DNA of 64,000 nt from Takakia lepidozioides (Eukaryota > Streptophyta > Takakiopsida > Takakiales > Takakiaceae), in assembly GCA_030704615.1 (NCBI GenBank), contig CM060731.1:76302756-76366755 (forward strand), written 5' to 3'. The notes under the pieces are model-generated. The model did no database searches, was not told the DNA's origin, and saw nothing but the letters and a program-made list of their open reading frames with translations. Of the stretch, positions 46,935 through 56,678 are shown in pieces. How positions within the stretch are numbered: the stretch's first letter is position 1; each line of letters begins with the position of its first letter. Made by a program: the position numbers and the translations under genes.

Positions 46935-48501
46935 AGCGGCCGACCTTTATGATAACAAGAATGTTAGCATATATGATTGATGTCTGATTGGAGATGGTGA
47001 TGGCCTTGAAAATCATGGACAACTTGAGACCCCAACAGACTGATGCCACACTGCGCCTATTGCAATGGAACGTTCTGGCTGATGGCACAATTTGGCGATT
47101 TTCACAGAGTGAGTGTTTTTCTCCCCCTGTGCAATTTTTAGGTCTTTTCAAGAATTTATTTTCGATAGAACCTGAACCTTCTGCATTTCTTTATAAGATT
47201 TTGAGATCTAAGAGACCAGTTTTAGAATGAGACGACATGTCTCCGTTGTGATTTCCGGAGAAATTCAATGGTACTCTGTAGGTTGAGTGGTGTCTTCCAA
47301 ATCCAGCCACACTTTAAATTCGAGAAAATTGCAGCGGAATTTTCATTGTTTGAGCACTCCACAACCCATGCTCAACTAACTGTTTTAATTGTAGACAATG
47401 AAGGAGGAGTGTACAACGTATTTTACTGATGTGAATTTCTCTCTGGAAGTGAAGAGTGCTATACGGAAGTTCCGGTACAGAGGGTGTACAGTGTTGATGC
47501 CTTGTGCTTCTGAGGGAGGTGCTACAAGCCAACGCTGATGTCATTTGCATGCAAGAGCTCAATCATTACGGTGCCTACCAACTGATCGCACTGTTCAGTG
47601 TACAAACCGTGTTCTAATAAGTCGGGATTAGTAGTCATCTGTAGCTACCCAGGATAAGTCTGTTTTGTCCTGCAAACTTAAACCTCCAAGGCAAGTAGCA
47701 TCACCGTTCCTGACATGATCTGACGCTCAAAGTTAGATGTCAATAATGACTTTTTCAAGTTCTCTCTTGGGGCATGTTTTTAGGACCGATGACTTACTGT
47801 TGTACAATTGGGTCCTTAGGAAGCATCAGATGAGTTATTAAGGGTAGTTGGGAGTAAAGAAGCTTCAACTTGGTCATGTAATCAACAGCTATTGATGGAT
47901 TCTGTTGGGTTTCTAGCACTCTTCTACCATGTGCAGTTTTCTCTCGTAAAAGATCAGTGAAATATCTCATGTGTAACAGCCTTTAGATGCACAATAATGG
48001 AGTGCATACATGCAAGATAAATAAGCTTGATTATGTTCATTTACGTAAGCTTATTGATCATGTTTCATCCAGCCTTTGACCTAGCTTTGATAAGTAGTTA
48101 CGCTAACTGGTAGTACATAAGTTTAATTGTTGAGAGTGTATCTGCAGATGACTGGCTTCAACAGTATGGCTATTCAGGGGTCTTCTGGAGCAAGCCCTTC
48201 TCTCCGGCTCTGGTACACTTAGATGCCATTCTCTGTCTTTTTCTACCTACTGGTTATGAGCTCATCATATGTTTGGGGTAAGGGATGGTAGAAAGATGTC
48301 CACTTTAGGCTGTACAATAATGTATTGAGGATCAGTGACAACATGTATGGGGGAATGTTTATAGATAGACATTACAGCAGCCACACATAGGCCTCCAAAG
48401 TGAAGCTGCTTCCAAGAAATTGTTCTTTGATACACATGGACGGTAAAGCTATACCATGCACCATTGCCTGTAGTGGAGCCTACAGGTCATTTGGTCCTCC
48501 C
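46895..48501. repeat. Segmental duplication, copy 2 right part, inverted (5' half of EEP gene region)
   Basis: Reverse-orientation copy of 16546-18250, now adjoining the plus-strand LTR at 48502. Its last five bases CTCCC are the complement of the GGGAG next to the other LTR. Confidence 0.92.
46992..48220 (+). pseudogene. EEP/nocturnin-like nuclease pseudogene, 5' exons
   Basis: Plus-strand remains of exons 1-3 of the EEP nuclease. Exon 1 (LRLLQWNVLADG, 47050-47088) lacks four bases relative to the intact copy, so it shifts frame before LAQFGDF. Exon 2 is cut: the KSLLEWRARAP part is missing and LLREVLQANADVICMQELNHY remains (47505-47570). Exon 3 (DDWL...YGYSGVFWSKPFSPAL, about 48148-48210) has an in-frame loss of PEL and neighbours. 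The 3' exons lie on the opposite strand at 38.0-39.7 kb. Non-functional. Confidence 0.88.
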
Positions 48502-49042
48502 TGTCACGGACATAGCCCAGAAGAACTTACCAGGAGTAAATACCAGAAGTTATCAAATTATCAAGTTACCGAAAATTACCATGATTTACTATAATCTACC
48601 ATGATTTACCATTAGTTACCAAGTTATCGGGAGTTTATCAAATTATCGAGAGTAACTTGGGAAACTGCTCATGAAGCTTCCTTTGGAGGAAACTTCTCCA
48701 TCAAGAAACCTCCATTGGGGAAGCTTCTTAGAGAACTTCTAGTAGCCAGTATATATAGGAGGCGAGACTGGACACTTTTCAGTCTCGCCAACACAAGTTC
48801 AAGCGACTCTTGTTCCCAGACCCAGTACTTCAGTCCAACTTCCAGTACTCTAGTCCGGTTTCCAGCATTCTAGTATTCAAGTCGGATTCCAGTATCTTGT
48901 ATTCTTGTCCATTGTTATAAAGATCATCTTGATTCATGTTTACCCATCATGCATTCGGCGACGCCGACCTTGACTTCTTGTCTAGTCTTGTACCTCTAGT
49001 CTAATATCTTGTTTCTATTCAGTCATGTTCTCGTCCTTGATA
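48502..49042 (+). repeat. 5' LTR of family A gypsy copy 2, separated by inversion
   Basis: Starts TGTCACGGACATAGCCC, ends CTCGTCCTTGATA, with TATATATA at 48752-48759. The outer flank is EEP-region DNA ending CTCCC (48497-48501). No gypsy internal sequence with a PBS follows; 49043-49128 is unassigned. It would look like a solo LTR if read alone, but the shared target duplication links it to the LTR at 39672-40249. Confidence 0.9.
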
Positions 49043-49129
49043 GTTTTGCAAGACTAAAGTTTGTTCCTTAGTTAGTTAAGATGGAAGGCACATTTGCATA
49101 ATGACATACTATATACCTCACTTGCTAGT

Positions 49130-49360
49130 CTGTGCAGATTTGACAAGAGCTTCGATCCGGAGCACTAAAGCCGGTCAGAGTCCTAGAAAGGCGGAGTACA
49201 GTAACCCACAAGTACCAAAGGTTTTTGGCAGTGGTTGCTTCACTAGCAGATAATCTAGCACTCGTATTACCTTCTCCACTCGTAGAAGGTGGAGAAAATA
49301 TCGGCAAATATGTCGTTGTCCTGCCCTCCCCAAAACCATGACATAAATAGCTGCCTATGG
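49130..49360. repeat. Segmental duplication, copy 2, direct remainder
   Basis: Direct copy of 18265-18482 (GTCTGTGCAGATTTG, AAAGCCGGTCAGAGTCCTAG, ACCCACAAGTACCAAAGGTT, CAAAACCATGACATAAATAG). On the minus strand both copies keep a frame reading ATNLWYLWVTALRLSRTLTG or its variant, a possible extra 5' exon of the EEP gene. Confidence 0.88.
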
Positions 49361-49374
49361 CTTCTAACTTCAAT

Positions 49375-49640
49375 AAGCCCCCCAAGTTTGGGTGGGGCCG
49401 GTTTATTTTTATTTTTATTTTTTGTGTAAGGGAAACACCTGGGAGCGGCAGCTCACAAATCAGGCCCCTTGATAGAGAGAGGAGAAAATAACCTCTCAGT
49501 AACCTCGCCGTAAGGCTTTCCGATGCGACACCTGCGCAGGGAAGGGGGAGAAGAGTGTACCACACCCGTCAAGTAGCAGGATTTGACCCCAGGGTCATCC
49601 GGATGGCACTCAGTGCACTTTACCAACTGAGCTACTGACT
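49375..49640 (-). mobile_element. tRNA-derived SINE (candidate)
   Basis: On the minus strand a tRNA-like head starts at about 49640. It has the pol III A box TAGCTCAGTTGG and, about 45 bases on, a B-box-like GGGTCAAATCC. A tRNA-unrelated body of about 150 bases follows (GTGTGGTACACTCTTCTCCC, TGTCGCATCGGAAAGCC), ending in an A-rich tail AAAAAATAAAAATAAAAATAAA near 49405. The anticodon and acceptor stems pair poorly, so it is not a working tRNA gene. Its left end coincides with the end of the duplicated EEP segment. Target duplication not identified. Confidence 0.72.
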
Positions 49641-50660
49641 GTTGGTTCTAGAGTGGTCTAGGAACTAGGGCTTCGTGTTGCTCCGCACTACTAGCGACGA
49701 CTTCTGAGAACAACGTCCAGATAGATGGGCTATATTCAAGTTTTATGAACATTTATTGGCTGTCTTGTAGAGAGACTACGCATCATGCTAAAAATCAATG
49801 AAGAAAATGTGGTCAAAGGACCTTACACTGTGTCAAGCCTCTGATTGTTGTGGTATGCTAAATCATGCTCCCTAGTTTTCCCTTCCTCTTACGTTTTGCC
49901 AAAGCAAGAGAGCCCATTGCAATTTGAGGCTTGTTTCATTTTATATTAATTTGACCGGTGTAATGACTTTGGCTCGTTTGATACAACAAGTAGATTTTGT
50001 TTATAAATGTTGTTTATATGATATCTTTTCATCTTTATTTTCACTTGGTTTAGGTTTCAAATCGTTTGGATTTTGGTTTAATGTAATGGTTTCATGAAAA
50101 ACTTGGTTGTTTTTTATTTAATGCATATTTGTTCCGGCGTTCATCATAATGCTAAATGTGAATTAATAGTCATCCATTGTGGTAGAAGCTATCTAGGCTT
50201 GACTCTAACCTCCATGTCATCTATGTGCAAGGGTTTCCAAGTCTGACATTTAACGTGCCCATGTCTTCTAGTGCTCAGGGTGTGGTGAAATCCTTCATCG
50301 CTTTGCAATTCATCCAGGACGTAGGGCTTGGCAAAGATGGATTTCTCTCAAGCTAACTAAGTTTGGTGGTTTATAGCATTAATTGGGGATGATATGTCCC
50401 AATTATCTTTGCATTGTGGCTATTAGTTCTGGCTAAATAAGTGACATAATAACATTGTCCAGGCGGCCTATGAGAGGAAATCCAGCTAGGACTGGTCAAA
50501 CAGGCTTCTAGTAGCCAATTCTGATTAAATTATTATAGTGGCTGATCCTAAATGTTTTAACTGCTCTGTAGTGTAGTGAGTAATTGGCCGTTTATGGAAG
50601 TTCAAAACTAATGGGAACTTGATGGTGATCAATGCAAAAGAGCTACCTTCTGGATAGTTG
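49641..50660. other. Unassigned stretch
   Basis: AT-rich DNA with T-rich runs around 49920-50120. No gene, RNA or repeat recognised. Confidence 0.4.
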
Positions 50661-50671
50661 AAGACCAGAAC

Positions 50672-51130
50672 GTGGTGCCGCATGTAATAGAGTCCATGTG
50701 CTTGGATGAGGTTTGGCATATAGAACGCACAAGTGCTGGAGGCCTGGCAGCCCTGGAGAAGGGCAAAGAGGTGCATGGGGATATCATCAAAGCTGGAATT
50801 GTACCTAATGTCATTCGAAACACTGCCATGGCAGCTCTGGAAAAGGGGAAGGAGGTCCATGGTATCAGAGCTGGAATTGTACCAAATGTCATTTGGAACA
50901 ATACCCTAGTGGACATGTATGCAAAATGCGGGTGCATCGAGGATGCAAAGGGAGTGTTCAACACTATAGTTGAACGAGATGTGGTGTCGTGGAGTGCGAT
51001 GCTTGCAGGGTATGCACAGCAGGGACGTGGGATGGAGGCTTTGGAGACCTATGAGCAAATGATGGGGGAAGGGGTTCAGCCCGGCCACATCATGTTTGTG
51101 TGCATTGCAGGCCTGGCAGCCCTGATTTAA
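50672..51130 (+). pseudogene. PPR repeat relic 2
   Basis: A 152-codon open frame with PLS-type repeats: GLAALEKGKEVHGDIIKAGI, a second ALEKGKEVHGIRAGIVPNVI, NTLVDMYAKCGCIEDAKGVF, ERDVVSWSAMLAGYAQQGRG, MEALETYEQMMGEGVQPGHI. The first half duplicates part of a repeat out of register, so the 35-residue periodicity is disturbed. There is no targeting peptide and no DYW or E domain. It is probably a fragment; an expressed short ORF cannot be excluded. Confidence 0.75.
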
Positions 51131-51146
51131 ATCAGGCACCTCAACC

Positions 51147-51926
51147 ATGACCACAGCTTCTAAAAGAGGATCAAGAGAGGGAGTTCATAATGACTCTTCT
51201 GGCTCTTCTGGGCATGTGAAGATGCTTTGTGAGGCAGGCAGACTGAAAGAGGCTCTACAACCTTTAAACCAAGGAGCATTTCAGCAGATTCAGATATGTA
51301 TGTCTGTCTCTTGCTTAAGTGCATCAAAATGAAGGGTCTGGAAGCTGGAAAGCAGGTGCACACTCACATTATCCAAAGTGGATTCACGCCAAGTGTTTTT
51401 CTCCTCAACCCCCTTGTGAACATGTATGTTAAGTGCAGGAGCATCATGAATGCACACCGAGTGTTCAACGGAATGCCTCAACAAACTTTGATCACGTTGA
51501 ATATAATGTTGGCAGGTTTAACATGGGTGTGGTAGGAATGCTTTGGCAACCTATGAGCAAGTGCTGCGCGAAGGGGTAAAGCCCAACCACATCACATTTG
51601 TTTGTAATGCATGTGCAAGCCTGGGAGCTCTGGAAAAGGGCAAAGAGGTCCATGGTGACATCATCAAATTTGGAATTGTACCCAATGTCATTCTGAACAC
51701 TGCCCTGGTGGACTGCATGTATGCCAAATGTGGGTGCATCGAGGATGCAAAGGAAGTGTTCGACAGTATGGCTGAACGAGATGTGGTGTCGTGGAGTGCG
51801 ATGATTGTAGGATATGCACAACAAGGGCGCGGATGGAGGCTTTGGAGACCTATGAGCAATGATGCGGGAAGGGGTGATTCCCTATGGAAAAATAGCTCCA
51901 AGAAACCTGCATGGGTAGATGGTTAA
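51147..51926 (+). pseudogene. PPR relic 3 joined to an OSB-like PDF-motif tail
   Basis: Reads VKMLCEAGRLKEALQPLNQ (51218-51274), shifts frame to YVCLLLKCIKMKGLEAGKQV (51297-51356) and LVNMYVKCRSI, shifts again to ALATYEQVLREGVKPNHITF (51541 on), LEKGKEVHGDIIKFGIVPNV and MYAKCGCIEDAKEVF, ending in ERDVVSWSAMIVGYAQQGRG. After another shift the frame ends SLWKNSSKKPAWVDG and a stop (51880-51926). That end matches the C-terminal half of the PDF motif found again at 52445-52487, not a PPR extension. PPR proteins act in organellar RNA processing; this one is broken at three or more places. Confidence 0.8.
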
Positions 51927-52079
51927 CTGGAAGCCGCAGCAGCAGCGGCACAATTGATAAAATCAGACAATGCTAATCAAGGCACCTTCTTCAACACATT
52001 TCACTCTGTTTTCCCCTCTTATCATAATCGCCCTAAATTTTTATGTTTTAAGAATTCTGCAAGTTAGCTGGTTGAGTGA

Positions 52080-52625
52080 ACCTTTGATAGTTTGGAGTGA
52101 CTTTGACATGATACTGCCAAAGTGACAATAGGAAAGTATCCAGAAATAGGTAACAGAGAGGAGAAGTTGTGGAATGAATACTTTTCTGACCCCAGCCAAT
52201 GGTGGGACAACCGTTGGAAGGTAAATGCCTTTGGATTACAGAGTGGTAGATGCAATTGAGAATAGGAACTGGTGTGATAAGTTGAGTTGGGTGTTTGCTG
52301 GAACAAATCTAGGCTGCCATTGTCAACTGCTAACAACAATGCAAGGATGTATGCATGATCTGTGCAGAGGCATGGATAGCTGAAGGAGAAGGGATAGAAT
52401 GTCATCCAAGAGGGCCAGATTTCAAGCTCCAGATTACTTATGATTCCATGTGGAAGGATAGCTACAAGAAACCTGCATGGGTAGATGGTACATAGTTTGG
52501 AGTGATTTTGACATGATACTGCCAAAGTGACAATATGAAAGTATCCAGAAACATGTAACAAAGATGAGGAGAAGCTGTGGAATGAATGCTTTTCTGACCC
52601 CAGTCAAGGGTGGGACAACCGAGGG
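52080..52625 (+). pseudogene. OSB-like PDF-motif relics, duplicated
   Basis: Plant OSB proteins bind single-stranded DNA in organelles and carry PDF motifs with W.DPSQWWDNR and PDFKH. Here, KLWNEYFSDPSQWWDNRWK lies at 52160-52220, HPRGPDFKLQ plus MWKDSYKKPAWVDG at 52405-52487, and KLWNECFSDPSQGWDNRG at 52570-52625. The two WWDNR blocks sit in a direct repeat with a period of about 410 bases (52080-52215 and 52490-52625, sharing GACATGATACTGCCAAAGTG). Between the half-motifs lies an intron-like gap. No OB-fold sequence was found. Family assignment is by motif recognition from memory. Confidence 0.55.
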
Positions 52626-52639
52626 AAAAAGGTGAATGT

Positions 52640-53469
52640 CTATTAGATTACAGAGAGTAGGAGACGCAACTCAGCATAGACACTAAGGCAAACTCTCCTT
52701 CCCTGCAAAGGGTGTGTTTTGGTATCTGAGCGAATAAATATAATTTTTTAAAACATAATTTCAATATTTTTTTATTTAATAATATTCTCGTCAAGGCCAC
52801 TGTCCATTTTTTCTATAATAATAATAATCATCATCATAATAATAACAATAAATTAAATCCATTAATATTCAAACTTAATATTGGAAATCAATTAATAATT
52901 AATTAATGTGTACCACCACACAGGAACGAACACGTGTTGCATAGTGACTTGTTGAAGGTGTGAAATATGATACGTGTCGCATAGTGGCTTGTTCAAGGTG
53001 TGAAATCCGCCGTGAAACATGCCACACTGGCCTTTTTCACACTCTGCCATGTCAGCTATGCCATCGGCCATGTCATCATGCACCCGTGAAAAAAGCCCAC
53101 CCATGGAAAAAGCCTCCTGTGGAAAAAGCCACCCGTGGACTTTTCCACAGGGCCACCCAAGAGCCAGGCCGTCCACGGGGTGTTCGAAAGCACTAGTCGT
53201 TTCTTACACCCACGACAGGTGTGGATTGCGGCTGATTCCACAGCAAAAAGTGTGGAAAAAACCGTGGAAAAAGCCAGTTTCTCTTCTAGTGTGAAAAGTC
53301 CAAGACTACAGGTTTTTGGGCACTTCAATGGATCCAGACAAACTTTTGGACTTGTAGGTAAAGTAAGAAATTGCCTCCTCCCTGGAGCGAAGTGGAGGAT
53401 CAGGAAGAACTTTGACAGAGCTCCATTTGTTGTCTGCCGTCGAGTGCGATGCATGCACCTTCCCTGCCC
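52640..53469. other. Unassigned stretch with short tandem words
   Basis: An AT-rich run with AATAATAATAATCATCAT (52815-52850). Then two copies of a 56-base block ACGTGTTGCATAGTGACTTG/ACGTGTCGCATAGTGGCTTG (52930-53010), and several GTGGAAAAAGCC units (53100-53130, 53245-53275). No gene. Confidence 0.5.
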
Positions 53470-53829
53470 TCAAACACCTTTTCTTGGAGTTGTCAGGAGG
53501 AAGAGTATCTGAAGTGAAATTTTTGTCACGACCTGGACGATGGGAGGAAGGGCCTTAGAAGGGAGCTGAACCCTTCTGCGTTTCGGCCCTTCATCGAATG
53601 CCTCCATGTCGGAGTCATCCGGATCAACTGCTGTTGCTTGTGTATGAACGCTGCAGTCCCCCTCAGAATCTGTCAAGACCACCCGTATTTGCGACCTGTT
53701 GTTCCTTGATGATTTTCTCGGATAATCACCCATTTCTTGGGACACTGGTTCACCAGAGGATGCTGGTTTTTCCTTGTGTGTGGTTTTGCGAGGCGGCATC
53801 AAGTTGTAGCGCCTGAGCACATCCTCCAT
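53470..53829 (-). CDS. Hypothetical protein or first exon, acidic and basic tracts
   Basis: A 119-codon minus-strand frame with a good Met start, MEDVLRRYNLMPPRK, basic YPRKSSRNNRSQIRVV, acidic DPDDSDMEAFDEG followed by PKRRRVQLPSK, a nuclear-signal-like cluster. Composition suggests a nuclear, partly disordered protein. After QVVTK near 53525 the residues become hydrophobic and low quality, so an exon border may lie there. I do not recognise the family. Confidence 0.35.
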   Translation of the reverse strand: MEDVLRRYNLMPPRKTTHKEKPASSGEPVSQEMGDYPRKSSRNNRSQIRVVLTDSEGDCSVHTQATAVDPDDSDMEAFDEGPKRRRVQLPSKALPPIVQVVTKISLQILFLLTTPRKGV

Positions 53830-56678
53830 GATACTCCTCTGGCAGGGTTAAAAAACATGATACATTTTAAGGGCACCCTCATCTTGCCCATGTTTCATAC
53901 AACCATCTATTATGTGCAAGTTCAGTTTTTTTTTATCCCCAAAAAGTAGATGACAGTATATGCATCTGTATTGTCGTCTGTTGGACGTACTAGGTTCATG
54001 CACCCTCGCCTTGGAGTAGGCCTTGTTACTTTTGAGACGAGCCTTTGCTATGAGTATCTGATGATGGGTGAACTCTTACAGAGGACATTGGTTCTCCAGA
54101 CCCATTGTAATAGCATAACCCCCTTGCAGGTTCCAAGCTTGCCCTCAAGCATGATATGTACTTTGGTAGTCATCTGTCATGTCATCAACCCACTTGGACT
54201 AAGCCTAGTGACCTCATGATAGCCTCCCTAGTTGCCAATTGATCCAAGGGGGCACCTCATTTGCTTTTCTGCCCAGCAACCACTCTGGAGTCTAATCACC
54301 ACCGCTCCTCGTTGAGTGCTTTCTCTGCTTTCTCGTTCGACTCTTATTCTCAAACATTGCACGACTGTCGGATTTATCTCTATGGAGTCTAATCACCACC
54401 ACATTGCACGGCAGTGTCGGATTTGTCTCTATGGAGTCTAATCACCACCGCTCCTCGTCGTGTGCTTTCTTGTTCGACTCTTATTCTCAAACCATTGCAC
54501 GACCATCGGATTTGTCTCTATTTTGTGGTATTTCATACAAAACAAAACAAATAAAAAATAGTGAAGTTAGTCCAACATCTCAGTGCCTAATCTCGCACAA
54601 GAGAAGCTTCAGGGTGACATATAGAGACTAGTTATCCTTTCCTCAACTGCAGTTGAGATTTTTGATGGAAAAGATATGGAAAGAATCGACATGTGGCCTC
54701 GGAATGAGCTGCAGGAACGACAACCCACCTTGCCAAATGCCTCCTCTGTGCAGGCCCACAACTCAGAGGTGAACATGCCTTGATTCCCCCACATATCTTG
54801 GACACTAAACTTAACCAAGAGTCATAAAACTTGCAATTGTGATCCATGAAATGATCATTCCACATTGCCAAGCATTAGACTTGGAGTTGAATGCGAGGGA
54901 GCCGGTTCAGCCAGCGCGGACCCCCCACGCCCACCCCCGCCTCCGTCACCTACACACCGCTCGGCCGCGCGGGGACATGAGACGTGTCCTCACCCGCATC
55001 CCCATCCTGCCTCCCATCCTGGGCATGCCATCGTCCTCCATCTCCCATGCATGCCTTCACACTCCCCATGCATGCCATTGCATCCATATGACCCCATGCA
55101 TCTAAAATGACGAGGGTAGGCGGAGAATACACGTACCAGCTTTCGCTTTCATTTCTATTGTTGGCGTACTGCGTCCCGTCATGCGTCAATTGGGTGGACA
55201 GCAGTGGGCAATCGTTACGATGCAGGATGTATTCGTCGTGTTCGAAGGTTGCAACGCTTGCGCAACAAACGTTTCTTGCATGCAGGTCCTTGTTATCGCT
55301 CCAGAACGATCAACATTATCATTGCACTTCTTTGGATTTTCATTGTTCTCTTTGTCCAGGTTATACCTTGCGGGTGAGTGACTTCTGCAATGAACATCCG
55401 AAACCCTCACATCTCTGCCATGTTCATTTCTTTGTTGGTTCTTTCACAGATGCATGCATAGGTTCACCCGTTGGATCCTAAATGAAACGTGGTTTTGTTC
55501 CTTCGACAACTAGGGATACTAAAAACGACGGAACGGGGCATGGAGGGAAAGTACTGCGTATGAACAACAACTCTCTTGCCCTAAATGCACCATACCCATA
55601 CTCAGCAGTCGTTTTATCACAACAATAGTTAGCAAAGTGGACAAGTGGGCCTATTTGCTAGTCCTCAAACCACTTCATGCAAGCATTCACATGGAGGTGA
55701 GGTGAACACATTGTTGCATATGGAGCTGAGGTGAGGAGTCCGTTCCTTTTCTGATTCTTTGCTGATCCTGGGGAGACTGGTAAGGCATAAACCTGCCCAT
55801 TTTGCAATTTGTGATGCTGTATTCCAAAAGAATTGAAGGTGAGGGCATCACTTTCCATAATTCACTGCCTCCCTCTAGGGATGCGCACATACCAGCTATC
55901 GCATTCTTTCCTTCTTTCCGCACTTTGCTGTTATTTCAGTCTCCATCTACATATATGGCTGTCATATGAGCTGCAGTCCATTCATGGTGTTTTGGGGTTT
56001 AGGGTTTACTATTAATGACATGCATATCAATCCATCATTGTCTGAGGTATATTGGCTGGGTTCATGGGCCATGGATGCGATTGGCCTTTGCGTGATTTAT
56101 ATCTTACTTAGGATTTCTGGTGGGCATTGGCTGTGTAGGTTTGCACGGTGCTGCAAGTGTTGGCAGATGCAGCAATCACGATGAAGGAGAGCAAAATGAT
56201 AGAGACTGGAGGGAATACCGCGAGACATGAAACTGATGAATACGAGGACCTCGAACACAATCCTTGATGCTTTCTCTCTATAACCTGCACCGGTGGAAGT
56301 GGTATAGCAAGACAGCAACAGTAGGACAATGCCCACCAACAGTTAAATCTAAGTGGTTTGTGACTCTCTTCTCTCTGTATCTTATCTTGAACAAAGGGTT
56401 TGCTTCTTCCCAAAAAGGGGACTGAGGCTTGTTTTAATGTCTCCCGTCTTACTGGCGAAAACACTAATAGGAGATGGCTCATCTCAAGACGGATAATATC
56501 ATTCCTTGAAGTCCTCAGCTTTGGCTCCTTGTCTTTACAACCACATCAATCCTCAACCAAGGAACTTCGCCTGTGCACTCATAAGGAGCAGAGTATGCTG
56601 TACCTCATCAAGATGGCCCATGACTCCTGCCAGGTATTTCAATATACATGCATAGAGACGACGGTAACTAGGATGAAT
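53830..56678. other. Intergenic stretch with a tandem repeat at 54290-54530
   Basis: The words GGAGTCTAATCACCACC (three copies), GCTCCTCGT, TTCGACTCTTATTCTCAAAC, ATTGCACGAC and TCGGATTTGTCTCTAT recur in order between 54290 and 54530. They form an imperfect tandem array with spacings of about 92 and 52 bases. The rest has no recognisable gene; short frames exist but lack family features. Confidence 0.55.

Noticed and set aside
48502-49042. An independent solo LTR
   Set aside because: Its outer pentamer and flank match the other half of the disrupted EEP locus, so it is better explained as the displaced 5' LTR of the element at 39.7-44.4 kb.
49560-49640. A functional tRNA gene on the minus strand
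   Set aside because: The A-box and B-box words are present, but acceptor and anticodon stems pair poorly, the T loop lacks TTC, and a SINE-like body with an A-rich tail follows.
54839-55110. Pro/His-rich plus-strand frames
   Set aside because: Low-complexity translation of a C-rich tract; no second exon, homology or start context.
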